A DNA stretch of 15,208 bases from an uncultured Collinsella sp. (GCA_902490095.1 CABUCQ010000044.1:1-15208); one strand, 5' to 3'. Shown: positions 8,352-15,208, counted from the stretch's first letter. The notes: generated by a model not told the origin, from the letters alone. Made by a program: numbers and translations.

Positions 8352-10802
8352 ATGCTGCAGAAAATCCAACGTTTTGGCGGAGCCATGTTCGCGCCCGCCA
8401 TGCTGTTTTCTATATCAGGCCTCATGGTCGGCATCTCCGCTCTCGCAACGACTGCGGACATCGTCGGCGATCTCGCCGTATACGGAACCCCTTGGTACGT
8501 TTTCTGGACCATCATCCAGCGCGGCTCGTGGACGGTCTTTAAACGTCTCCCGCTCCTTTTTGCCGTAGCGCTGCCTATCGGTCTTGCCCAAAAGCAACCG
8601 GCACGCTGCTGCCTCGAGGCACTCGTGGCTTATTTTGCCTATTGCTTCTTTTTGAGCGAGATCATTAAGCTGAGCGGCGACAACCTTGGACTTAAGTACC
8701 CATCATCTTTGACCCCCGCCAGCGGCATCACCGTCATCGACGGCATCAAGACGCTCGACACCGGCATTATCGGCCCGCTGGCGGTATCGGCAACCGTCGT
8801 CGCCATCCATGATCGCTTCTACGATGCCAAGGTTCCCGATTGGCTCGGCACCTTCTCGGGTTCCTCACTGGTCTACCTCATCAGCTTTTTTGCCGTGTTT
8901 GCCCTTGCCGCCATCTCGGCCGCCATCGTACCCTTCGCATACGCTGTGACCGAAACGCTGCGCCACGCACTTGCAGGCGTCGGCCCCTTCGGCGTGGGCA
9001 TCTTTGTGTTTTTGGAGCGAGCACTCGAGCCCATGGGGCTGCACCACCTGCTCTATATGCCCATCTATTACGACAATCTGGTCATTCACGACGGTATTTA
9101 CGCCACGTGGACCAACCTGCTCCCCATTCTCTCCCATAGCACGCGCCCTTTAAATGAACTTGCACCCTGGGCAGGTTTTACCGCCACCGGCTGGGGCAAG
9201 CTCTTTGGCCTTCCCGCCATCGCGGCAGCATTCTATTTCACCGCCAAACCCGAACGCCGCGCCGGCCTTAAGGTCATCCTTTTGCCCGCCATCGTCGCCT
9301 CGGTGGTCTGCGGCGTCACCGAACCGCTCGAGTTTCTCTTTATGTTCACCTATCCCGGACTCTTTTTGCTCTACGCCGTCCTATCCTCCTGCCTTGCCAT
9401 GACCATGAACTTCTTTGGCATCGTCGGCATCTTCTCGGGCGGTCTCATGGAAATGACGGCCTTCAACTTCATCCCACTCATGCGAATGCATGCCGGCTCC
9501 TACCTTTTGGCGCTCGGCATCGGCCTTGCCTTTAGCCTCATCTTCTTTGTTAGTTTTCGAGCACTCATCTTGGTCTATGACCTTAAGACGCCGGGCCGCG
9601 AGAATCATGTCGCCAATCGCACGACAATCGATCGTTTAACGGGAAGCGACTTTGCCAAAGAGCAATCTCCCAATGACGAAGTCAATAGTCGATCCGATCA
9701 AGATCACGTCCTCGCTGAGCGGGTAATTCAGCTCTTAGGTGGCGTTGGCAATATCGTGGGCGCAACCAACTGCGCCACGCGCCTGCGCGTCGAGGTCGCA
9801 GACCCTTCCATCGTTGCAGATAACGCGTCGTTTGTCGCGGTGGGCGCCAAGGGCCTCATCATTACGGGCAAGACCGCCCAGGTGATCATCGGCATCTCCG
9901 TTCCCCGCGTTAAAGAGCATTTTGACCAGATCATGGGCCTCGAGCCGGAATTTGTGCCCACCACCTCGGCCTCCCCTGCCGCCAGCGCAGCCCATAAGCG
10001 CGGCGATATCTGCTTCTTCGATATCGACGGAACGCTCGCCTGGCAAGACCCCAGGCTCGCCCAAGACCTTCCCGAAGACGAGCGTGACCTGTCCCCTTAT
10101 CCCAACGAGGCGGTCTCGCAGGCCATCCGCGATTTCGTTGCAAACGGCAACATGGCCTTTATCTGCACAGGACGCACCCTCAGCTGCATCCACCCCAAAC
10201 TTCTTGAGCTGCCCTGGACCGGCATCGTCTGTCTTGCGGGCGGTTACGCCGAGATCAACGGACACGCAATTCGCGATCTGTCGATGACGCCCAGTATGCT
10301 GCAGCGTCTTGCCCCCTACCTTGAGCAATCGGGCGAGGTCATCCGCTTTGAGGGCCTCAACGGCGTCGTGCGCATGAGTGCCGATGCCCCCGATGCTCCC
10401 GGATACGCGCGCACCCTGGGCGACGCAGTCACGCAGCTGCAACATTACAGTGTCTACAAGATCTTGATGTCTACATCGCTCGCCAACCACATCGCTCAAG
10501 ATAAGGCACTTGAGCCGCTGCTGTGCTTTAACGAGCTCGAACTCGAGGTAACCGAAATCTCGCCCCGCGAATGCACGAAGCGCGGGGGCATCCAGTCTGT
10601 ACTCGACGCCCTCGATCCCCACCACGGAACCGTATACGGCATCGGCGACGCCAGCAATGACGTCTCGCTGATGAACGCCGTCGATGTCGGTATCGCCATG
10701 GGCAATGCGCCGAATTATCTCAAAAAGCGCGCCGACTACATCACCGACTCGGTCGACAAAGATGGCGTCGTCAAGGCGCTCGAGCACTTTAGGCTTATAT
10801 AA
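8352..10802 (+). CDS. PTS sugar permease IIC-IIB fused to a HAD phosphatase
   Basis: A single 816-aa protein with three parts. Residues 1 to about 415 are a membrane IIC domain of the glucose/maltose/alpha-glucoside class, opening MLQKIQRFGGAMF as in GlvC/AglA and carrying GVTEPLEF at 321-328. Residues about 450-535 are a IIB domain with NCATRLRV; Cys474 is the expected phospho-cysteine. Residues about 553-816 are a Cof-type HAD phosphatase with motif I DIDGT at 557-561, motif II TGR at 606-608, Lys743, and motif IV GDASND at 765-770; all key residues are present. The protein should import and phosphorylate an alpha-glucoside, and the HAD part could remove a phosphate from the product. No IIA domain is present, so a IIA from elsewhere is needed. 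The ATG at 8352 (AAAGG upstream, matches family starts) is preferred over an upstream TTG at 8316. The open frame is uninterrupted across the junction, so the fusion looks real. Confidence 0.92.
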   Translation: MLQKIQRFGGAMFAPAMLFSISGLMVGISALATTADIVGDLAVYGTPWYVFWTIIQRGSWTVFKRLPLLFAVALPIGLAQKQPARCCLEALVAYFAYCFFLSEIIKLSGDNLGLKYPSSLTPASGITVIDGIKTLDTGIIGPLAVSATVVAIHDRFYDAKVPDWLGTFSGSSLVYLISFFAVFALAAISAAIVPFAYAVTETLRHALAGVGPFGVGIFVFLERALEPMGLHHLLYMPIYYDNLVIHDGIYATWTNLLPILSHSTRPLNELAPWAGFTATGWGKLFGLPAIAAAFYFTAKPERRAGLKVILLPAIVASVVCGVTEPLEFLFMFTYPGLFLLYAVLSSCLAMTMNFFGIVGIFSGGLMEMTAFNFIPLMRMHAGSYLLALGIGLAFSLIFFVSFRALILVYDLKTPGRENHVANRTTIDRLTGSDFAKEQSPNDEVNSRSDQDHVLAERVIQLLGGVGNIVGATNCATRLRVEVADPSIVADNASFVAVGAKGLIITGKTAQVIIGISVPRVKEHFDQIMGLEPEFVPTTSASPAASAAHKRGDICFFDIDGTLAWQDPRLAQDLPEDERDLSPYPNEAVSQAIRDFVANGNMAFICTGRTLSCIHPKLLELPWTGIVCLAGGYAEINGHAIRDLSMTPSMLQRLAPYLEQSGEVIRFEGLNGVVRMSADAPDAPGYARTLGDAVTQLQHYSVYKILMSTSLANHIAQDKALEPLLCFNELELEVTEISPRECTKRGGIQSVLDALDPHHGTVYGIGDASNDVSLMNAVDVGIAMGNAPNYLKKRADYITDSVDKDGVVKALEHFRLI

Positions 10803-10876
10803 GCAGCCGGCACGCGCACGCGTCCCGTTTCTCCAAATCGCCAAAACAGACGCGCCGGCAACTCCAATGTGGCAAT

Positions 10877-11941
10877 ATGGTATCTGCACACCGCAACGAT
10901 GTAACCCAAGAAAGAATGCGAGAACCCGTGTCCAGTCCGTTTACCAGCTTTTTAGCCCAGCACTTTGACCAGATTAACGACTATCTGGCCACGTTCTTTG
11001 ACGGACAGGCGACCTCTGCCGATATCGAGCGCTACCTGTACGCGCCGCTCTCGGCTTTTACGGCCAACGCCGGCAAGCGCCACCGCCCGCTTATCTGTAT
11101 GCTCGCCGCAACCGCAGTGGGCGGTAGCTTTGAGAGCGCCCGCAGCGCCGCGGCAGCTATCGAGCATTTCCAGTCGGGCGCACTGATCCACGACGACATC
11201 GCCGACAACGGACAGCTTCGTCGAGGCAAGCCCTGTATGCACCTTACCGAGGGCACGGGCCTTGCCATCAATTGTGGCGACCTGGCGCTCACCATGGTCA
11301 CCAAGACGGTTCTCGACGACCCCACGCTGGAGTCCGACGTGAAGCTGCGTGTGCTCCACGAGCTTACCGAGATGATCGTCCGCACCATCGAGGGTCAAGC
11401 GCTCGACCTGGGTTGGGTCCGTGACGGGCGCTTTGATATCTCGGTTGATGACTACCTGGACATGGCGACGCACAAGACCGCGTTTTACAGCGGAGCCACG
11501 CCGCTTGCCGCCGGAGCCATTATCGGCGGCGGCAGCGATGAGCAAATCGAAGCGCTGCGCGCCTTTGGCCTGCATACGGGCCTTGCCTTTCAGATTCAGG
11601 ACGACCTGCTCAACCTTGTCGGCACTAAGGAAGCCGCCAACAAGGACTTCCGCACCGACATCACCGAGGGCAAGCGCACGCTTGTCGCCGTACACGCCCT
11701 CTCTGATGAGCGCCACCACGACGAGGTCGAGGCGATTCTTTCCTCGGGCACCGATGATCCCGCGCAGCTCGCACGCGCCGTGGAGATCTTCCAGGAGACC
11801 GGCTCCATCGATTACGCCCACACTTACGCGCTCGACCTGACCGCTAAGGCCAAAGCGGCCATCGAGAACGTTGAGCTTGATCCGCACGCACGCGAGCTGT
11901 TCCTCTCCATGGCAGATTTCTTTGTGGAGCGCCTTAACTAA
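10877..11941 (+). CDS. Polyprenyl (isoprenyl) diphosphate synthase
   Basis: Class I trans-prenyltransferase (up to 354 aa) that condenses isopentenyl diphosphate onto allylic diphosphates, feeding quinone or undecaprenyl-type lipid synthesis. The first aspartate-rich motif is HDDIAD with DDxxD at 106-110, followed by RRGKP. The second is QIQDDLLN with Asp242-Asp243 and Asn246 where most members have a third Asp. The DITEGKRT segment after it is typical. The start is uncertain: none of ATG 10877, ATG 10916 or GTG 10928 has a good ribosome site, and the first 13 codons use AT-rich codons unlike the rest, so 10916 or 10928 may be the real start. It follows the PTS-HAD gene by 74 bases on the same strand but is functionally unrelated. 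Chain length cannot be read with confidence. Confidence 0.92.
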   Translation: MVSAHRNDVTQERMREPVSSPFTSFLAQHFDQINDYLATFFDGQATSADIERYLYAPLSAFTANAGKRHRPLICMLAATAVGGSFESARSAAAAIEHFQSGALIHDDIADNGQLRRGKPCMHLTEGTGLAINCGDLALTMVTKTVLDDPTLESDVKLRVLHELTEMIVRTIEGQALDLGWVRDGRFDISVDDYLDMATHKTAFYSGATPLAAGAIIGGGSDEQIEALRAFGLHTGLAFQIQDDLLNLVGTKEAANKDFRTDITEGKRTLVAVHALSDERHHDEVEAILSSGTDDPAQLARAVEIFQETGSIDYAHTYALDLTAKAKAAIENVELDPHARELFLSMADFFVERLN

Positions 11942-12079
11942 CGGGGGTTATAAAACCTGTCAGCAGCGTATTTAGGCACAACTTGCTACACTGTTGAGTG
12001 CATGTTTATGCATCCCTTTGCGTTGTCTATCCGACAGACGCTCAAATAGTACGAATGGTACGCCGAAAGGGGTTCGTTC
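11942..12079 (+). promoter_or_regulatory. Upstream region of the peptidoglycan-binding-repeat gene
   Basis: It contains an extended -10-like element TGCTACACT at 11984-11992 with no convincing -35, a short dyad TGCAT-GTTT-ATGCA at about 11999-12012, and the ribosome site AAAGGGG seven bases before the ATG at 12080. No terminator for the prenyltransferase gene was recognised. Confidence 0.35.
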
Positions 12080-12985
12080 ATGGAACCTATTACAACGGGC
12101 ATGCAAGGAGCAGCCGTCGAGGACGTGCAGTCTCGTCTCCTGCAGCTCGGCTACACGATTGATGCCGCCGAAGTCACCGACAAGTACTTTGGAGCCACCA
12201 CTGAGCAGGCCGTCAGCACCTTCAGGCTCGACAGCGGCCTTGCTGCCGGTCATGCCGTCGATATCCCCTGCTGGAGCGCCCTTGTAGACACTTCGTATAA
12301 GCTGGGCGACCGCACTCTCTATCTGCGCATGCCCAATTTCCATGGCGCCGATGTGCAGGCCCTGCAGCGCGCTCTCAACGTTTTGGGCTTTGCCTGTGGC
12401 GAAGACGACGGCTACTTTGGTCCGCATACCGAGGCCGCCCTGCAGCAGTTCCAGGAAAATGTCGGCCTGTTTGCCGACGGCATGGCCTTCCAGGACACCT
12501 ACGCCTACATCAACCGCCTGCACCATGTGTGGGAGGGCAAGCCCTCGGTCACCGAAGCCGAGTCCCGCATCGGTTTTGCTCGCGCCGCTAACGTGCTCGA
12601 GCGCTTCCAGATTGCCGTCATCGGCGAGGACCCTATCGCGCGCAGCGTAGCATCGCGCATGTGGAACATCGCCACGGCGACGACCGACAACAGCGGCATG
12701 ATGCTTTGCGACTCCGAGGTTCCGACCGACGTTGACCTGGTGCTCGAGATCGCAAGCGACGAGCTGCCCGCCGACGCCGCTCCGCGCGCCACGATTGCCC
12801 TCGCCGAGTGCCACAACCTGGCCCAGCGCATCCGCACCGCCAATGTCGCCGCACAGCAAAAGCCCGCGCGCATCCGCATTGAGCTCACGGGCATGACGCG
12901 CTACAACGGCACCTTCACTGCTAGCGACGCCCAGACGCTCGCGGTACGCCTGCTCGATGGCGTTTGCGATGCCCTCGCAGATTAG
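12080..12985 (+). CDS. Protein with two peptidoglycan-binding repeats and an unknown C-terminal domain
   Basis: A 301-aa protein. Two PG_binding_1-type three-helix repeats are visible: residues 7-55 (GMQGAAVEDVQSRLLQLGY, then YFGATTEQAVSTF) and 89-134 (GADVQALQRALNVLGF, then YFGPHTEAALQQFQ). Residues from about 165 to 301 form a separate domain starting near FQIAVIGEDPIARSV, with alternating strand/helix character; I do not recognise it. The HNLAQRI and IRIELTG segments recall cell-wall amidase folds only vaguely, and the zinc ligands of an amidase are not obvious. No signal peptide or membrane segment is seen, which is odd for a cell-wall binder. The start is set by AAAGGGG upstream. The gene ends 36 bases before tRNA-Gln and has no visible link to the sugar genes. 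Function unknown beyond likely peptidoglycan-type recognition. Confidence 0.85.
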   Translation: MEPITTGMQGAAVEDVQSRLLQLGYTIDAAEVTDKYFGATTEQAVSTFRLDSGLAAGHAVDIPCWSALVDTSYKLGDRTLYLRMPNFHGADVQALQRALNVLGFACGEDDGYFGPHTEAALQQFQENVGLFADGMAFQDTYAYINRLHHVWEGKPSVTEAESRIGFARAANVLERFQIAVIGEDPIARSVASRMWNIATATTDNSGMMLCDSEVPTDVDLVLEIASDELPADAAPRATIALAECHNLAQRIRTANVAAQQKPARIRIELTGMTRYNGTFTASDAQTLAVRLLDGVCDALAD

Positions 12986-13021
12986 GTAAACTAGACGAGT
13001 TGCTTTTGGCAACACCCATAC

Positions 13022-13093
13022 TGGGACGTAGTTCAACGGTAGAACTCCGGTTTTTGGTGCCGGCTGTTGGGGGTTCGAATCCCTCCGTCCCAG
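13022..13093 (+). tRNA. tRNA-Gln (anticodon UUG)
   Basis: Full cloverleaf of 72 bases without encoded CCA. Acceptor TGGGACG pairs with CGTCCCA, with discriminator G. The D-arm is GTTC/GAAC. The anticodon stem CCGGT/GCCGG holds loop TTTTGGT, giving anticodon TTG. The variable loop is five bases and the T-arm is GGGGG/CCCTC around TTCGAAT. U1-A72 is characteristic of bacterial tRNA-Gln. It reads CAA codons. Confidence 0.96.
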
Positions 13094-13106
13094 CCCCTAA
13101 GAACAT

Positions 13107-13142
13107 AGCGCTCCAGGCCCATATGGACCTGGAGCGCTTTTT
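13107..13142 (+). terminator. Terminator after tRNA-Gln
   Basis: A perfect 11-bp stem (AGCGCTCCAGG, 13107-13117, with 13128-13138) is followed by TTTTT. A related but degraded hairpin (sharing CCAGGCCCATA) occurs at 15016-15049. Confidence 0.9.
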
Positions 13143-13145
13143 CGT

Positions 13146-13284
13146 AGGCGAACGGAGGGATTCGAACCCGCAAGGGTGCGAAGTTGAAGAAACGCGAAGC
13201 GTTTTCCAGCGCAGCACGCAAGGAGCGAAGCGACGCAGCGGCACGCGGCCGCCGAAAAGGCGAACGCGAAATCCCTCCGTCCCC
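13146..13284. repeat. tRNA-derived, GC-rich repeat patch
   Basis: No gene. An 18-base stretch at 13152-13169 is the exact reverse complement of the tRNA-Gln T-arm region 13071-13088. A 14-base stretch at 13270-13283 (AATCCCTCCGTCCC) is a direct copy of tRNA positions 13078-13091. The two patches make an 11-bp inverted repeat (13152-13162 with 13270-13280). The word AGGCGAACG is repeated directly at 13146 and 13258. Between them are small hairpins such as AAACGC-GAA-GCGTTT. No complete second cloverleaf can be folded on either strand, so this is best read as tRNA-end relics or an att-like scar. Confidence 0.65.
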
Positions 13285-13306
13285 ACATCGACTATGGGCT
13301 CCCTAT

Positions 13307-13459
13307 CATTTAGAAACCATCAGCCCAGTTCCGAATAGAGAGCCGCTATCTACAAAGTGCCGTGCGGTCCCGTCGGGCGGGGGCACCGGCTTAGGTTTAT
13401 CGCGAGTTCTGCACGAACAGGAGGCCACTTAATGTGGCCTCCGTCGTGAGCAGGACTGT
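13307..13459. repeat. Direct repeat copy 1 flanking the ATPase gene
   Basis: Two blocks recur at the other side of the ATPase gene. Block 13307-13345 matches 15052-15090 with about five differences in 39 bases. Block 13384-13459 matches 15133-15208 with two differences in 76. The sequence between the blocks differs between copies. Copy 1 overlaps the left part of the long inverted repeat 13361-13505. Confidence 0.85.
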
Positions 13460-13505
13460 AGAGCAGGAAACCTAAACCGGTGCCCCCGCCCGACGGGACC
13501 GCACG
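13361..13505. repeat. 145-bp nested inverted repeat (giant hairpin)
   Basis: Outer arms of 38 bases (13361-13398 and 13468-13505) are reverse complements with one mismatch. Inside, AGTTCTGC pairs with GCAGGACT, ACGA with TCGT, and GGAGGCCAC with GTGGCCTCC around loop TTAAT, so nearly the whole element folds into one rod. The right arm ends two bases from the ATPase stop codon, so it could act as that gene's terminator, but there is no T-tract. The core is repeated at the window's right end. It resembles a MITE-like or structured intergenic element; its identity is unknown. Confidence 0.88.
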
Positions 13506-13507
13506 CC

Positions 13508-14881
13508 CTACTTCAGACCAAGCGACCATTTCCATGCGGGAATGACTTCGATAATGCCGTGCTCCGTTTCGATCTGGGTCGCCTCGCGCAGCGTGATGAT
13601 TTTTGCGTCTTTGATCCCAGTTTTTGACATCGCCATCTCAAGGGAGCCGACTTCACGCCGGCGTGTTTTCTCCGCCGTCATATCGACCGTCGCCTGGAAG
13701 AGAGCATAGGGATCTGATGCCAAGGCATCTCCAACCAGAAAATCGACCTTTTCTCGCGTCTGCGTCGGGGCCGTATATGAAGTCACCGTTTCCATGCGAC
13801 CGTTTGCCGTTCGACGCATGAGCTCGGCATATATCGCAGTCTCCAGACGCTTTCCGATATCCTGCTGATTGGCGCGCGACGTCGCATACGCCATCCCCTG
13901 ATCGACGGCATAGACTTTATCCATTGTCGTTGTCTTCGGCGATAGCGCCGTCGAATACTCCGGGAGCAAACCAATGAGATGAGCCTGCTGGAACAGGCGC
14001 ACGAGCTCACTGATCTTTTCCCATGACGCTCGATATCCGACAGACTTTAAAGCATCCAGCAAACGGTTAACCGAGAGGTCGCACCCCGTGTTCCTCAGGC
14101 AGAAGAGCCCCACTTGGTTGGCGAGCGCGATATCTGTACGCCCACTTCGCTCAAGAATATCTCTAGCAACAACATCTCGTAGATAAGCCTGAAGCATCTG
14201 AATGCGCGAACCGGCATCAAGCTCCTGAACCCCAGGGAAGCCACCCTCTACGAGGTAACGGTCGTATGCCGATTCCAAATCAGTCCGTTGCTGCGGAGAA
14301 ACAGCTGGAGCTCCAGCATCAGTAGGCATATCCGGCGTTTCAATGTGATGAAACGCACAATACTCGCGAAACGAGAGCGGATGCATGGCATGCTCCTGCG
14401 AACGACCGCGGAACTGCGTCGCGATTTCATCAGCCGAGAGCTTCGAAGAAGATCCAGTAATAACAAGCGTCACATTCTCATGCTCAGCCAACCGTTGACA
14501 CACGCCCTGCCATCCATCAGTCTCCTGCACCTCATCCAAAAAGAGATAACAGCCCTTTGACCGCGCAGAGGGAACTTGCCGCCAATATTCTTCCAATATG
14601 TCGCTCATAAGCGTGTCCGGCGCAGGCCGAAGACGATCGTCGGCAAAATTGAAATAAAAGATACGCTCGGGATCGATACCGCGATCGATAAGGCGACGAA
14701 CCCACTGAAACGCATAGAACGTTTTACCGCAGCGCCTGATGCCCGTGATGATATGGACAAGATTGAACGGCTTTGGCTCAGGAAGATCACCGATGACATC
14801 GTCTCGATGCACGACATGAGGAATCTCAAAGGAACGGGCCTCGGCAACAATCTCCGCAATACTCAACGCTGTAGGTGCCAT
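13508..14881 (-). CDS. AAA-type ATPase with DUF4143 C-terminal domain
   Basis: A 457-aa P-loop ATPase of the family pairing an N-terminal AAA domain with C-terminal DUF4143. Walker A is GIRRCGKT at 47-54, Walker B is YLFLDEVQ at 112-119, a TGSSS sensor-like motif lies at 142-146, and RGR at 158-160 resembles an arginine finger. The C-terminal part has a nuclease-like arrangement: Glu347 in LETAIYAEL, then VDFL with Asp380 and a downstream FQATVDM segment, as in PD-(D/E)XK folds. The physiological role of this widespread family is not established. The ATG at 14881 has AAAGGAG upstream. The gene uses more AT-rich codons than its neighbours, sits next to tRNA-Gln and is flanked by repeats, all consistent with horizontal arrival. 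A double palindrome lies just upstream. Confidence 0.93.
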   Translation of the reverse strand: MAPTALSIAEIVAEARSFEIPHVVHRDDVIGDLPEPKPFNLVHIITGIRRCGKTFYAFQWVRRLIDRGIDPERIFYFNFADDRLRPAPDTLMSDILEEYWRQVPSARSKGCYLFLDEVQETDGWQGVCQRLAEHENVTLVITGSSSKLSADEIATQFRGRSQEHAMHPLSFREYCAFHHIETPDMPTDAGAPAVSPQQRTDLESAYDRYLVEGGFPGVQELDAGSRIQMLQAYLRDVVARDILERSGRTDIALANQVGLFCLRNTGCDLSVNRLLDALKSVGYRASWEKISELVRLFQQAHLIGLLPEYSTALSPKTTTMDKVYAVDQGMAYATSRANQQDIGKRLETAIYAELMRRTANGRMETVTSYTAPTQTREKVDFLVGDALASDPYALFQATVDMTAEKTRRREVGSLEMAMSKTGIKDAKIITLREATQIETEHGIIEVIPAWKWSLGLK

Positions 14882-14900
14882 GATGCTCTCCTTTCAACAT

Positions 14901-14968
14901 CTTGAGTATATAACTTCTCGTGTAGGACGAGAAGTTATGACCGAAACTTCTCGTCCTACACGAGAAGT
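14901..14968 (-). promoter_or_regulatory. Double palindrome and promoter region of the ATPase gene
   Basis: Palindrome A (14910-14938) has a 12-bp stem with loop GTAGG. Palindrome B (14946-14968) has a 9-bp stem with loop CCTAC. B is also the reverse complement of A (24 of 25 bases), so four CTTCTCGT half-sites are arranged as nested dyads. On the minus strand A runs straight into TTATATACT, a likely -10 element, about 25-30 bases before the start codon. Autoregulation by a dimeric protein is the natural reading; a -35 box was not clear. Confidence 0.7.
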
Positions 14969-15015
14969 AGAAGGTAGATTTTCAGGCATGTCCCAAAAAT
15001 CGACCTATACAAGAC

Positions 15016-15049
15016 AGGCGCCCCAGGCCCATAACGGCCAAGAGCGCCT
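15016..15049. other. Hairpin related to the tRNA-Gln terminator
   Basis: AGGCGC/GCGCCT forms the base of an imperfect stem of about 13 pairs including G-U pairs. It shares CCAGGCCCATA with the hairpin at 13107-13142 but lacks a T-tract on either strand. It sits just before repeat copy 2, as the terminator sits before copy 1. Confidence 0.5.
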
Positions 15050-15051
15050 TA

Positions 15052-15208
15052 CATCTAGAAATAATCAGCCCAGTTCCGAAAAGCGAGCCGCATGCGACAA
15101 CCACGTAGCCACAGGCCCCGGGAGAGCGGGGACACCGGCTTAGGTTTATCGCAAGTTCCGCACGAACAGGAGGCCACTTAATGTGGCCTCCGTCGTGAGC
15201 AGGACTGT
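15052..15208. repeat. Direct repeat copy 2, cut by the window end
   Basis: Counterpart of 13307-13459. It carries the GGAGGCCAC-TTAAT-GTGGCCTCC hairpin (about 15169-15191) and the left outer arm (ending at about 15149). If complete, the matching right outer arm should lie just beyond the window. The outer arm differs from copy 1 beyond CACCGGCTTAGG, so the copies are not a recent identical duplication. Confidence 0.8.

Noticed and set aside
10803..10876. Terminator after the PTS-HAD gene
   Set aside because: GCCGGC and GACGCG words can pair around a long loop, but there is no T-tract and the stem is bulged.
9735..10889. 384-codon minus-strand open frame over the IIB-HAD part
   Set aside because: Antisense shadow; the plus-strand frame carries intact IIB and HAD motifs.
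10952..11887. 311-codon minus-strand open frame opposite the prenyltransferase
   Set aside because: Antisense shadow of a gene with both aspartate-rich motifs.
11972..13036. 354-codon minus-strand open frame over the peptidoglycan-binding-repeat gene
   Set aside because: Antisense shadow, and it starts inside tRNA-Gln.
13146..13284. Second tRNA gene on the minus strand
   Set aside because: A T-arm-like end is present, but no matching acceptor 5' strand, D-arm or anticodon arm could be found.
12921..13338. Small open frames over and beside tRNA-Gln (products with GIRTPNS or RRDSNP words)
   Set aside because: These words are the usual spurious translations of tRNA T-arm sequence; no ribosome site supports them.
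13361..15208. Insertion sequence with terminal inverted repeats
   Set aside because: The long repeats on the two sides are direct, and no transposase or target duplication is visible.

Overview
The window looks like chromosomal DNA from a high-GC intestinal actinobacterium of the Coriobacteriia, most likely Collinsella or a close relative. This is inferred from codon use, the tRNA and the gene types; no species marker is present. The left three quarters is an alpha-glucan and alpha-glucoside uptake and breakdown neighbourhood. The right end is a tRNA-adjacent, repeat-rich, lower-GC patch carrying one cargo-type ATPase gene.

Region by region: (1) 13-2280 (+), glycogen/maltodextrin phosphorylase, ending in a terminator. 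(2) 2341-2736, no gene, but a regular array of six 15-bp repeats in alternating orientation with a 40-41 bp period (2381-2597), then the terminator of the leftward operon. (3) 2737-7101 (-), an ABC sugar importer in the order binding protein, permease, permease, ATPase (transcribed right to left). RNA hairpins sit between binding protein and first permease and between second permease and ATPase. (4) 7408-8127 (-), a GntR/HutC-type (TreR-like) regulator with its own strong terminator. (5) 8352-10802 (+), divergent from the regulator, a PTS IIC-IIB permease fused to a HAD phosphatase domain. (6) 10877-11941 (+), an isoprenyl diphosphate synthase. (7) 12080-12985 (+), a protein with two peptidoglycan-binding repeats and an unrecognised C-terminal domain. 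(8) 13022-13093 (+), tRNA-Gln(UUG) with terminator. (9) 13143-15208, tRNA-derived fragments, a 145-bp nested inverted repeat, a leftward AAA ATPase/DUF4143 gene with a double palindrome upstream, and a second, partial copy of the long repeat.

How the genes may work together (inference): the ABC system would bring in malto-oligosaccharides unmodified. The PTS-HAD fusion would bring in an alpha-glucoside as its 6-phosphate and perhaps dephosphorylate it. The phosphorylase would turn internal alpha-1,4-glucan into glucose-1-phosphate. The UTRA-domain regulator lies between the two importers, and a motif TTGT(T/A)TAAAC occurs in both the divergent promoter region and the binding-protein promoter region, so it could couple the two routes.

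The observations most worth following up are the 40-bp alternating repeat array, the PTS-phosphatase fusion, and the repeats flanking the ATPase next to tRNA-Gln.
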